NCBI GenBank assembly: GCA_902800595.1 | Contig: CADCFA010000040.1 | Location: 1-43,041, forward strand | Direction of reading: 5' to 3' | Source: an uncultured Prevotellaceae bacterium | Lineage (GTDB): Bacteria; Bacteroidota; Bacteroidia; Bacteroidales; Bacteroidaceae | DNA: 43,041 nucleotides | Shown here: piece by piece, positions 1-7,908 of the stretch | Layout of the letters: every line of letters starts with the position of its first letter | How positions within the stretch are numbered: the stretch's first letter is position 1 | Translations under genes and position numbers: made by a program | The notes under the pieces: model-generated | What the model was told of the DNA's origin: nothing | The model's input: only the letters and a program-made list of their open reading frames with translations | The model's database searches: none

Positions 1-22
1 AATAACCAAAAAGAGAGAATTT

Positions 23-3000
23 ATGAAAAAAAGACTAACGATGTTTTTAGCCGCAATGTTCCTTTGCATGGGTACTGCGCTGGCTCAAACAAAGATTTCC
101 GGTACTGTGCTCTCACAGGACGACGGTCAGCCCATCATCGGTGCAGCCGTTAAGGTGGTAGGTACAAGTACTGGTATGTTGACTGACGTAAATGGTCGTT
201 TCAACGTGGTTCTTCCTGCTGGTAAAGACCAGTTGGAGATTACCTATCTTGGCTTTGAGGGTAAGACCGTAGCTGCCAAGAATGGTATGCGTGTATTCCT
301 GAAGAGCGACGCCGCAGCCCTCGACGAGGTGATTGTGGTTGCTTATGGTACTGCCAAGAAGGCTTCATTCACCGGTGCTGCTTCAACCATGAAGGACACA
401 GACATGTCTGCCGAGAAGGGTTCGCTTGTTAAGTCACTCGAAGGTAAGGTAGCTGGTGTACGTGTAGGTTCTTCTATCGGTGACCCAGGTGCTGACCAGA
501 ACATCCTGATCCGTGGTATCGGTTCTATCAATGGTTCTACACAGCCTCTGTACGTTATCGACGGTGTGCCCGTACTGGCTAACTCAGACGGTTACATGTC
601 ATCTGACATCAAGTCACAGTCTATTCTGGCATCACTCAACCCGAACGATATCGAGAGCATGACCATCCTGAAGGATGCTGCCGCTGCTTCTCTGTACGGT
701 TCACGTGCTGCCAACGGTGTGATCATCATCACCACCAAGAAGGGTAAGACTGGTAAGACCAACGTTCACTACGACATGCAGATCGGTTGGCAGCAGATTG
801 CTGTCAAGAGCGCTATGGATCGCATGAGCGCTTCTCAGTTGAAGGAGTATTGGACTGATGGTCTTACAAACTTCTTGAAGTTGTATTATTCTGAAGATAA
901 ACTGTTTGAAGACTATAATACAAGAGATTATGCTGAAGCTGGCAGATTAGAAGCTGCTAATGGCTGGTTCCATGACTATGAGGGTACAACAAATACTAAC
1001 TGGTATGATCAGGTTTACCACTCAGCTCTGACTCAGGACCATCAGCTCTCTATCGATGGTGGTAGCGAGAAGACCAAGTTCTATATTGGTCTGGGTTACA
1101 ACGACAGCAAAGGTGTTGTGAAGGGAAGCCAGTTCCAGCGTTACAGTGGTCGTGTAAACGTGGATCACAAAGTGACCGACTGGTTAAAAGTTGGTGTGAA
1201 GCAGATGATTTCATTCTCTGACACTAAGGGTAATCGTGACCAGAGCAGTCAGGAGCAGGGTTTTGGAACTACCACACCATGGTCTGTGCTTTATTCACTC
1301 GATCCTACAGCAGAGAATCTGAATCCCGACGGCACTTACAACAATGACGTTGCCTTTGGTAAGGTTGGTAACCCCAACAATATGTTCGGTCAGGATACTG
1401 GCGAATATGCTGAGTTCGTGAAGTCAAACATCATGCGTAGCATGAGTAATGCCGAAGCTGAGGTGAAGCTGCCTTATAACTTCACAGTACGTACCATCTT
1501 CGGTTATGACTATACTGACAACAAACTGCAGGAGTTCTGGGCACCCCAGAGCGTGAACGGTGAGTCACTGCAGGGTCTTGGCCAGCGTTGGGACTTCACC
1601 AACAAGACCTTGACTTCTTCTAACACCCTGGCTTGGGACAAGAGCTTCGGTCTGCACACCATCAATGCACTGGCTGGTTATGAGTACGAGAACCGTAAGA
1701 TGCTTTATATGACAGCTTCTGCCAAGAACTATGGCACCTCTAAGCTGCCTGAGCTCTCTAACGGTCAGTCATACCAGACTGGTAGTGCTGCTTATGAGTC
1801 AATCCTCTGCTCTTGGCTGGGTAAGGTTGATTACAACTATGACAACAAGTATTATGTAGCAGCCAGCTTCCGTCGTGACGGTTCTTCTCGTCTGTCAGCC
1901 GACAACCGCTGGTCAACCTTCTGGTCTGTATCTGCTGCATGGCGCCTCTCTAAGGAGAACTTCCTGAAGAACAGCAAGCTCTTCTCTGACTTGAAGCTCC
2001 GTGTATCTTACGGTACTAACGGTAACCTGCCTACTGACATGTACGAGTATATGGCTCGCTACGCTACCTCTGGCGGTTATGGTACAAACGGTGCCTTCTA
2101 CTGGAGTGCATCTGGTAACAAGGATCTGACTTGGGAGAAGTCTAAGAACTTCAACATCGGTCTCGACTGGACACTGTTTAACCGTGTAAGCCTGACCTTT
2201 GAGTACTACAACAAGCTGACTACCGATCTGCTCTTCGCTACTCCTGTGTCATACATCACTGGTTTCTCAAGCAAGATGAACAACCTTGGTAAGCTGAGAA
2301 ACAGCGGTCTTGAGTTCACACTGAGCTCACAGAACATTAAGACTAAGGACTTCAGCTGGACAACCGACTTCAACCTGACATGGCAGAAGATCAAGATCAA
2401 GGAGCTGCCTAACGGTGATGACGTGCAGTATGGTGACGGTAACATGTACCTGCTCCGTGAGGGTGAGTCAATGCACACTTTCTATCTGCCTGAGTTCAAG
2501 GGCGTAGATCCAGAGACTGGTCTTGGTGAGTTCTGGGTAGATCCTGAGGATCACTCTCAGGGTGTGACCAACTCTTACTCAAAGGCTGGCAAGGGTATCG
2601 TTGGCAAGGCTGTGCCCGATGTACTCGGTGGTTTGACCAACACCTTCCGTTACAAGGACTTCGACCTGTCATTCATGATCTCTTATCAGTTCGGTGCTGA
2701 CATGTTCGACTATCCTGGTTACTTCCTGACCTACAGTGACGGTGTCCGCATTGGTACATTCAACGTTCACAGCTCTGTTTATGGTAACTACTGGAAGCAG
2801 CCCGGCGACGTGGTTGATTTCCCGAAGCCTATCTATGGTAATCCCTATCGTTCAGACAAGTTCTCATCTCGTACGATTAAATCTACTGACAACATCCGCG
2901 TACGTGATATCACCTTGGGTTACAACATTCCTGCTTTCAAGAAGTATATCAACACCCTGCGTGTATATTTCCGTACCACCAATCCGTTCATGATCTACTG

Positions 3001-3103
3001 CGCAACGAAGAATGTTGATCCTGATGTTGACGTGAATGGTTACCGTCAGACGGATACTCCTCCGACACGCCAGTTCCTGTTTGGTCTGAATGTGTCATTC
3101 TAA
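23..3103 (+). CDS. SusC/RagA-family TonB-linked outer membrane transporter
   Basis: This is a full-length SusC-like TonB-dependent channel of 1026 residues that would import glycan or peptide fragments across the outer membrane with the SusD partner encoded next. The start is chosen because it gives a clean signal peptide ending near ALAQ at residue 22. Next comes a carboxypeptidase-regulatory-like beta domain (about residues 24-100, with the motif GTSTGMLTDVNGRF), then the DEVIVVAYG TonB-box-like segment (about 101), the plug domain (GVRVGSSIG, VLIRG-like ILIRGIGSINGS, VIDGVP, LKDAAAASLYGSRAANGVIII) and a beta barrel ending in the aromatic residue F. Only 27 bases separate it from susD, so the two are one transcript. 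Anything upstream lies outside the window. The substrate cannot be deduced; no CAZyme lies downstream. Codon use is strongly optimised except for an AT-rich patch near 860-1010. Confidence 0.95.
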   Translation: MKKRLTMFLAAMFLCMGTALAQTKISGTVLSQDDGQPIIGAAVKVVGTSTGMLTDVNGRFNVVLPAGKDQLEITYLGFEGKTVAAKNGMRVFLKSDAAALDEVIVVAYGTAKKASFTGAASTMKDTDMSAEKGSLVKSLEGKVAGVRVGSSIGDPGADQNILIRGIGSINGSTQPLYVIDGVPVLANSDGYMSSDIKSQSILASLNPNDIESMTILKDAAAASLYGSRAANGVIIITTKKGKTGKTNVHYDMQIGWQQIAVKSAMDRMSASQLKEYWTDGLTNFLKLYYSEDKLFEDYNTRDYAEAGRLEAANGWFHDYEGTTNTNWYDQVYHSALTQDHQLSIDGGSEKTKFYIGLGYNDSKGVVKGSQFQRYSGRVNVDHKVTDWLKVGVKQMISFSDTKGNRDQSSQEQGFGTTTPWSVLYSLDPTAENLNPDGTYNNDVAFGKVGNPNNMFGQDTGEYAEFVKSNIMRSMSNAEAEVKLPYNFTVRTIFGYDYTDNKLQEFWAPQSVNGESLQGLGQRWDFTNKTLTSSNTLAWDKSFGLHTINALAGYEYENRKMLYMTASAKNYGTSKLPELSNGQSYQTGSAAYESILCSWLGKVDYNYDNKYYVAASFRRDGSSRLSADNRWSTFWSVSAAWRLSKENFLKNSKLFSDLKLRVSYGTNGNLPTDMYEYMARYATSGGYGTNGAFYWSASGNKDLTWEKSKNFNIGLDWTLFNRVSLTFEYYNKLTTDLLFATPVSYITGFSSKMNNLGKLRNSGLEFTLSSQNIKTKDFSWTTDFNLTWQKIKIKELPNGDDVQYGDGNMYLLREGESMHTFYLPEFKGVDPETGLGEFWVDPEDHSQGVTNSYSKAGKGIVGKAVPDVLGGLTNTFRYKDFDLSFMISYQFGADMFDYPGYFLTYSDGVRIGTFNVHSSVYGNYWKQPGDVVDFPKPIYGNPYRSDKFSSRTIKSTDNIRVRDITLGYNIPAFKKYINTLRVYFRTTNPFMIYCATKNVDPDVDVNGYRQTDTPPTRQFLFGLNVSF

Positions 3104-3130
3104 AGTGGAAACAAAATAATATAAAGGAAA

Positions 3131-4531
3131 ATGAATATGAAAAAGATATATTTAGCATTTGGACTGTTTGCAGGAATGGCTCTTACTTCCTGTGATCTCG
3201 ACACACTGCCTTCTACTTCGCTCGGTGAGGATATCGCCATCACCACGGAGTCAGACCTGCAGAATGCTGTTAACGGTATCGGTTATCTTCTGTCTGAAGA
3301 CCGCATGACCTATGGTGCAGATTTTGGTATCTATGCAGACCTTCTGACCAATGAGTTCAAGGTTGTTGACGACTATGGTCAGAGCTCTGGTATTGCAAGA
3401 TATACGATTACAAAGAATGACGAGCTGCCTGGTAATGCCTATTATTACTATTACAAGGCCATTGCCAACTGTAACAAGGCTCTGGAACTCTCTGCCAAGT
3501 TGGAGGTTACCGATGAGGTAAAGAACCTTCAGGGTCAGCTCTATGCTTGGCGTGGTATGCTGCACTTCGACCTGGCTCGTATCTTCGCTCATATCCCGAC
3601 AGCTGCAGCCGACGTGAACGCAGCCAACTCTGGTATCGTGCTGAGCACAGAGGTATATGCTCCTGACTACAAGGGCTCACGTGCTACTCTGAAAGAGACT
3701 TATGACCTGATCATCTCTGACCTGACAAAGGCCATGGAGCTGATGGGCGAAGGCTCTGACAACGGCACAGGTTTTCATAACTACTTCTCTGCACTGGCTC
3801 TGCGTGCGCGTGCCAACCTCTATGCTGGCAACTATGCAGCAGCCCTGGCTGATGCCAAGAAGGTGATTGAAGATGGTGACTATGAGCTTTACAATCAGAG
3901 CAACTACGACAAGGTATGGGCACAGGAGGGTACTTCTGAGTCAATCTTCGAGCTGCTGATCACCGCAAACTACAACCCTCAGCGTAACTCTCTGGGTTAC
4001 TATTGCGATGCTAATGGTTATCCTGAGTGCGCACTGGCTGACAAGGGTGAGACCCTGACCTACCTGTTGGCTCACCCCGAGGATGTCCGTTCTAAGGTAA
4101 TCAAGGAGCAGACTGTAAAAGGTGTTGATGGCACTCACTTCTTCCCTGCCAAGTATCCTGGTCGTGACGGTATCTACGTGAACAACCCGAAGATCATCCG
4201 TCTGTCAGAGCTTTACCTGATTGCTGCCGAGGCTGAGCTGAAGGCTAACAACAACGGTGCTGCAGCTGCTGAGTACATCAACGCTATCGAAGAGAACCGT
4301 GTAAACGGTTACGAAGATGTTGAGACTGTTACTATCGACGACGTATTGTTCGAGTACAAGAAGGAGTTCTTCGCTGAGAACCAGATTGCCTTCGCTTACT
4401 GGCGTAACAACAAGAGCGTTACCAATCAGGTGAATCAAGTGATCAGTGGTAAGGATGATAAGGCTATCTGGCCTATCCCACAGCGTGAGATCGACTACGA
4501 TCCTACACTGGTTCAGAATCCTGGCTATTAA
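3131..4531 (+). CDS. SusD/RagB-family nutrient-binding outer membrane lipoprotein
   Basis: The 466-residue product is the surface lipoprotein lid of the SusCD complex. It has a lipoprotein signal peptide with the lipobox LTSC at about residues 18-21. Tetratricopeptide-like helices follow, including YYYYYKAIANCNKALE, LYAWRGMLHFDLARIFAHIP and a run of ALRARANLYAGNYAAALADAKKVI. The C-terminus WPIPQREIDYDPTLVQNPGY is the usual SusD ending. Two starts are possible, at 3131 and at the ATG six bases later (M-N-M-K-K); a purine-rich AAGGAAA lies just before the first. At 466 residues it is at the short end for the family, which is common for RagB-like peptide binders as well as for some glycan binders, so the ligand stays open. 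A hairpin terminator follows directly. Confidence 0.94.
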   Translation: MNMKKIYLAFGLFAGMALTSCDLDTLPSTSLGEDIAITTESDLQNAVNGIGYLLSEDRMTYGADFGIYADLLTNEFKVVDDYGQSSGIARYTITKNDELPGNAYYYYYKAIANCNKALELSAKLEVTDEVKNLQGQLYAWRGMLHFDLARIFAHIPTAAADVNAANSGIVLSTEVYAPDYKGSRATLKETYDLIISDLTKAMELMGEGSDNGTGFHNYFSALALRARANLYAGNYAAALADAKKVIEDGDYELYNQSNYDKVWAQEGTSESIFELLITANYNPQRNSLGYYCDANGYPECALADKGETLTYLLAHPEDVRSKVIKEQTVKGVDGTHFFPAKYPGRDGIYVNNPKIIRLSELYLIAAEAELKANNNGAAAAEYINAIEENRVNGYEDVETVTIDDVLFEYKKEFFAENQIAFAYWRNNKSVTNQVNQVISGKDDKAIWPIPQREIDYDPTLVQNPGY

Positions 4532-4552
4532 TACCTAGGTTCTATATCAATC

Positions 4553-4590
4553 ATCCGCCCCCGTTAAGCATCGACTTAGCGGGGGCGGAT
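4553..4590 (+). terminator. Hairpin terminator after susD
   Basis: The arms ATCCGCCCCCGTTAAG and CTTAGCGGGGGCGGAT pair over 16 positions with one mismatch around the loop CATCGA. The + strand continues CTTTTGTG, a short U-rich tail. It lies between the convergent susD and ispH genes and probably serves mainly susD, as the opposite strand has no U tract after the hairpin. Confidence 0.8.
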
Positions 4591-4613
4591 CTTTTGTGTA
4601 TAGGGGTTATTTC

Positions 4614-5495
4614 TTAGACGCCTTTGGCAAGGATGGCATCACGGCATTGCTCCATGAGCCAGCGGGGGGTGCTGGTGGCTCCGCAGATGCCGACGGTCTG
4701 GATGCCTTCCAGCCATGAGGTCTGAATCTCACAGGGGTCTTCCACGAGGTGGCTGTTGGGGTTGACGCGCAGGCACTCGTTGAACAGCACCTTGCCATTG
4801 GAGCTCTTTCGTCCGCAGACAAAGAGGATCATGTCGTGCTTCGTGGCAAAGCTGGATATGTTCGGCATGCGGTTGGCTACGGAGCGGCAGATGGTGTCGA
4901 AGCTCTTGAACGTGGCGCCATCGGCGATGTGGGACTGGATGTAGTCGATGATGCGATGGAACTCATCGAGCGACTTCGTGGTCTGGGAGTAGAGATAGAT
5001 GTCGCGCGTAAAGTCGAGCTTCATCACCTCATCGAAGTTCTCGATAACGATGGCCTTCGACTCGGTCTGACCAATGAGACCAAGCACCTCGGCATGTCCT
5101 TTCTTACCGAAGATGACAATCTGTGCGGAAGGAGCGTCTGAAGGGGTGTTGATAAGCGAGCTGTCGTACTGCGCCTTGATGCGCTTCTGGAGCTGGAGCA
5201 CCACAGGACAGGTGGCATCGATGATCTCGATGTTGTTCTTGCGGGCGAGCTCATAGGTCTCAGGGGGTTCACCATGGGCACGCAGCAGCACCTTGACATT
5301 GTGAAGCTGGCGCATGTCGTCGTGGTTGATGGTGATGAGTCCCATCTCACGCAAGCGCTCGCACTCCATGCCATTGTGCACAATATCGCCGAGGCAATAG
5401 AGGGTCTTGCCCTGTGCAAGCTCTTCCTCGGCTTTCTTAATGGCGGTGGTCACTCCGAAGCAGAAGCCACTGCCTTCATCAATTTCAATAACCAT
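4614..5495 (-). CDS. ispH: 4-hydroxy-3-methylbut-2-enyl diphosphate reductase (IspH/LytB)
   Basis: IspH carries out the last step of the MEP isoprenoid pathway, reducing HMBPP to IPP and DMAPP with a [4Fe-4S] cluster in the cytosol. The 293-residue protein has the three cluster cysteines in their expected contexts: C12 in GFCFGV, C96 in DATCPVV and C203 in DTICRS. The HGEPP segment at 74-78 carries a conserved substrate-contact histidine, and HAEVLG (134-139) gives another. It is the last gene of the leftward operon that starts with the alpha-2-macroglobulin-like gene. The ATG lies inside the last copy of a GTTTAACGGTTATTG repeat, in which the usual AACGG reads AATGG, so the first residues M-V-I come from repeat sequence. 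Confidence 0.96.
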   Translation of the reverse strand: MVIEIDEGSGFCFGVTTAIKKAEEELAQGKTLYCLGDIVHNGMECERLREMGLITINHDDMRQLHNVKVLLRAHGEPPETYELARKNNIEIIDATCPVVLQLQKRIKAQYDSSLINTPSDAPSAQIVIFGKKGHAEVLGLIGQTESKAIVIENFDEVMKLDFTRDIYLYSQTTKSLDEFHRIIDYIQSHIADGATFKSFDTICRSVANRMPNISSFATKHDMILFVCGRKSSNGKVLFNECLRVNPNSHLVEDPCEIQTSWLEGIQTVGICGATSTPRWLMEQCRDAILAKGV

Positions 5496-5572
5496 TAAAC
5501 AATAACCAATAACCGTTAAACAATAAACAATAACCGTTAAACAATAAACAATAACCGTTAAACAATACCGTT
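5486..5572 (-). repeat. Intra-operon GTTTAACGGTTATTG repeat array (meaB/ispH gap)
   Basis: On the - strand the gap is built almost wholly from GTTTAACGGTTATTG and shorter GTTTATT or GGTTATT units. The array begins inside meaB, whose last codons AAC GGT ATT GTT TAA are a copy of the unit lacking one T, and ends inside ispH, whose ATG GTT ATT is a copy with C changed to T. There is no hairpin and no Shine-Dalgarno sequence. The repeat therefore replaces both the spacer and the coding edges. Confidence 0.85.
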
Positions 5573-6667
5573 GCTTAAGTTTTTAAAATAGAGGTCGAGC
5601 AGGTCCTGGGCGGCGACGAAGCTGGTTTTATGTCCGGCGAGGACGGTCTGCTCAGCAGACTGCAACTGCGCCTTGATGACAGGGTTGTTGTAGAAGTTCA
5701 GTCGCAGATGCTCGTTGATGCTCTCATACATCCAGTACTTGGACTGTTCGTTGCGACGATAGTCGAAGTAGCCGTTCTGCTTCACAAAGTCAACATACTG
5801 GTAGATCATGTCCCACACCTCTTTCACGCCAGTGCCGTAGAAGCCAGAGTAGCAGAGCACCTTGGGTGTCCACCCACTCTCGGGCATGGGGAAGAAATGG
5901 AGGGCGTTGCGGAAGTTAGTAGCTGCCATCTGACAGCGATCGACATTATCACCATCACACTTGTTGATGACAATACCGTCGGAGATCTCCATGATGCCAC
6001 GCTTGATGCCCTGGAGCTCATCGCCTGTGCCTGCCACCTGGATGAGGAGGAAGAAATCGACCATCGAGTGACAGGCGGTCTCACTCTGTCCGACACCCAC
6101 CGTCTCGACGAAGATCTTATCGAAGCCAGCTGCCTCACAGAGGATGATCGTCTCACGCGTCTTACGGGCGACACCGCCTAAGGAGCCTGCTGACGGGCTG
6201 GGACGGATGAAGGAGTCGGGATGCTGGGCGAGCTTCTCCATACGCGTCTTATCGCCGAGGATAGAGCCTTTGGTGCGTTCACTGGAGGGGTCGATGGCAA
6301 GGACAGCCAGACGGCCTCCCTTCTCACGGAGCACGTGTATGCCGAACTCATCGATAGAGGTTGACTTGCCGGCTCCTGGTACGCCACTGATACCTACACG
6401 GACGCTGTTGCCGCTATAGGGCAGACACTTGTTGATGACCTCCTGGGCACGTGCCTGATGGTCGGGGTTGACACTCTCGATGAGGGTGACGGCCTGTGAG
6501 AGGACGGTGACATCGCCCTTCAGGATGCCTTCTACCATCTCTGCCGGGGTAAGTTCACGACGACGGAAGCGGTTGCGCTTCAGATAGGGGTTGATGATCG
6601 AGGGTTGCTCAACACCGCTGTTCACCTGCAGGCCTGCATATTCTGAACTGTTCTCGGGATGTTCCAT
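5558..6667 (-). CDS. meaB: MeaB/ArgK-family GTPase, methylmalonyl-CoA mutase chaperone
   Basis: This 369-residue G3E-family GTPase protects and loads B12-dependent methylmalonyl-CoA mutase, an enzyme of the succinate-propionate route. The P-loop GVPGAGKS is at about residues 95-102, followed by LAIDPSS, the switch segment VETVGVGQSE and the base-specifying VINKCDGDN. A long polar N-terminal extension (about residues 1-45) precedes the conserved core. I place the start at the ATG of M-E-H-P; a TTG two codons upstream is possible but lies further inside the repeat array. That ATG itself arises in a repeat copy (ATTGTTTATGGAA). No mutase gene is visible in the window, so the partner would be encoded elsewhere. 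Confidence 0.93.
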   Translation of the reverse strand: MEHPENSSEYAGLQVNSGVEQPSIINPYLKRNRFRRRELTPAEMVEGILKGDVTVLSQAVTLIESVNPDHQARAQEVINKCLPYSGNSVRVGISGVPGAGKSTSIDEFGIHVLREKGGRLAVLAIDPSSERTKGSILGDKTRMEKLAQHPDSFIRPSPSAGSLGGVARKTRETIILCEAAGFDKIFVETVGVGQSETACHSMVDFFLLIQVAGTGDELQGIKRGIMEISDGIVINKCDGDNVDRCQMAATNFRNALHFFPMPESGWTPKVLCYSGFYGTGVKEVWDMIYQYVDFVKQNGYFDYRRNEQSKYWMYESINEHLRLNFYNNPVIKAQLQSAEQTVLAGHKTSFVAAQDLLDLYFKNLSNGIV

Positions 6668-6752
6668 AAACAATAAACGTTAAACAATAACCGTTAAACA
6701 ATAACCAATAACCGTTAAACAATAACCAATAACCGTTAACCAATAACCGTTA
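6665..6752 (-). repeat. Intra-operon GTTTAACGGTTATTG repeat array (DUF1573/meaB gap)
   Basis: The 82-base gap between the DUF1573 gene and meaB holds about five copies of the TAACGGTTATTG core separated by GTTTA or GGTTATT pieces. The DUF1573 stop codon is the TAA of the first TAACGGTTATTG, and the meaB start is the ATG of a variant last copy, GTTTATGG. This is the same family as the next gap in the operon. Confidence 0.85.
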
Positions 6753-7844
6753 TTTTTTGATGTTGATGACTACTTTGGCGTGGTCGGGATCGTTGGTGAT
6801 CATGAGGATACGCGGACGGTTGCGCACCTTCGCCAACTCACTGGCGATACCCACGATCTTGATCTTGGCAATCTGACCAGGCTGTATCTCCTGCTGGTCG
6901 AGGGTAACCTTCAAGCCACGGGTGAAGAGCTGCATGGAGGAGATCTTCAGCAACGAGGCACCCGTGTTCTGGAGAATCACCTCTGCCGTCTTCTTCGACT
7001 TGCCTTCAAAGTTGGTAAAGTCAATGTCGGTAGCTGAGATCTGCAACTTCGGAGCACTGGCCTTGTTGGCTGTATCATAGTCCTTCATGTCAGGCAACAG
7101 CACGATGCTCACACCAAGGCTATTCTCTTCGCTGACCTTCTCACCGAGCTGACGACCGATATAGACGGTGGACTGTGTCAGACCGTAGTCGCGCAGTTTC
7201 TCACTGTTCAGTGACACACTGATGGTACCGGTCTTGCCAGGGAAGAGTTTCTCGGGCACGACCTTGGCACTGAGATAGGAAGGCAGATGCATCACCGTCG
7301 GGGTCATCGTCTCAGCACCGTCGTTCATGATGTGGATCTCCTGAACAGGGACATCGCCTTTGTTCACATCGTCAAACTCGAGTTCGTTCTTATCGAGCAG
7401 GAGGTCTTCTATCTTAAAGGCATAGTTGCCGGTATAGTCTTCAAGCTCTGCCACCACAATACCTTTCATCGTGAGATAGACAGGTTCCTTGGAGCCGTCG
7501 CTCTTGATGGCAGCCATCTTATGGAAGCGGCCGAGCTGGCGGGCATCGTAAGTGACCTTGATGGTGAACTTGTCCCCTGCCCCAACCTCGGTGGGAAACT
7601 CTACGCTGGTACAGCCGCAATCGGGTTTCACACTCTCGATATGCAGTCGGTGACGACCTTTGTTCTTCAGTTCGAAGGTGGCAGTGACAGGCTGCTGATA
7701 ACCTGTACGGCCACACTCAATGGTGGACTTGTCGATAGCGATTCGCTGCGCAGATGCGCCTAAAGGCAGAAAGGTTGAGAGGCAAAAGGGCAACACCCAT
7801 TTCACCAAACCTGATGCCTTCTTATTAACTTTCAGATTCATCAT
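6750..7844 (-). CDS. Exported DUF1573 protein with tandem Ig-like domains
   Basis: The 364-residue product has an N-terminal signal peptide (hydrophobic WVLPFCLSTFLPLGASA, cleavage near residue 33) and so would be periplasmic or outer-membrane associated. The first domain carries the DUF1573 hallmark PDCGCTSVEFPT near residue 75, followed by GDKFTIKVTYDARQLGRFHK. A second, related beta-sandwich unit starts near FDDVNKGDVPVQEIHI, and a third near IDFTNFEGKSKKTAEVIL. DUF1573 has no proven function; it is very common in Bacteroidota and resembles ASPM/HYDIN-type Ig domains. Its position directly after the alpha-2-macroglobulin-like gene suggests both act at the cell envelope. Confidence 0.88.
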   Translation of the reverse strand: MMNLKVNKKASGLVKWVLPFCLSTFLPLGASAQRIAIDKSTIECGRTGYQQPVTATFELKNKGRHRLHIESVKPDCGCTSVEFPTEVGAGDKFTIKVTYDARQLGRFHKMAAIKSDGSKEPVYLTMKGIVVAELEDYTGNYAFKIEDLLLDKNELEFDDVNKGDVPVQEIHIMNDGAETMTPTVMHLPSYLSAKVVPEKLFPGKTGTISVSLNSEKLRDYGLTQSTVYIGRQLGEKVSEENSLGVSIVLLPDMKDYDTANKASAPKLQISATDIDFTNFEGKSKKTAEVILQNTGASLLKISSMQLFTRGLKVTLDQQEIQPGQIAKIKIVGIASELAKVRNRPRILMITNDPDHAKVVINIKK

Positions 7845-7851
7845 ATCGTTA

Positions 7852-7908
7852 TTTTACTTTTTTACCTTTTTACTTTTTTACTTTTTACCTTTTTACCTTT
7901 TTACCTTT
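7852..7908 (-). repeat. Intra-operon AAGGTAAAA repeat array (A2M/DUF1573 gap)
   Basis: Read on the - strand, seven tandem GTAAAAA-type units (AAGGTAAAA, AAAGTAAAA variants) fill the gap. The first two units are coding: AAG GTA AAA AGG TAA gives the C-terminal K-V-K-R and the stop codon of the alpha-2-macroglobulin-like gene. The array ends about 10 bases before the ATG of the DUF1573 gene. The purine-rich AAGG units could act as degenerate ribosome-contact sites. Confidence 0.85.

Noticed and set aside
5486-6752. CRISPR-like array
   Set aside because: Units are about 7-15 bases with no unique spacers and no cas genes; they are low-complexity operon spacers.
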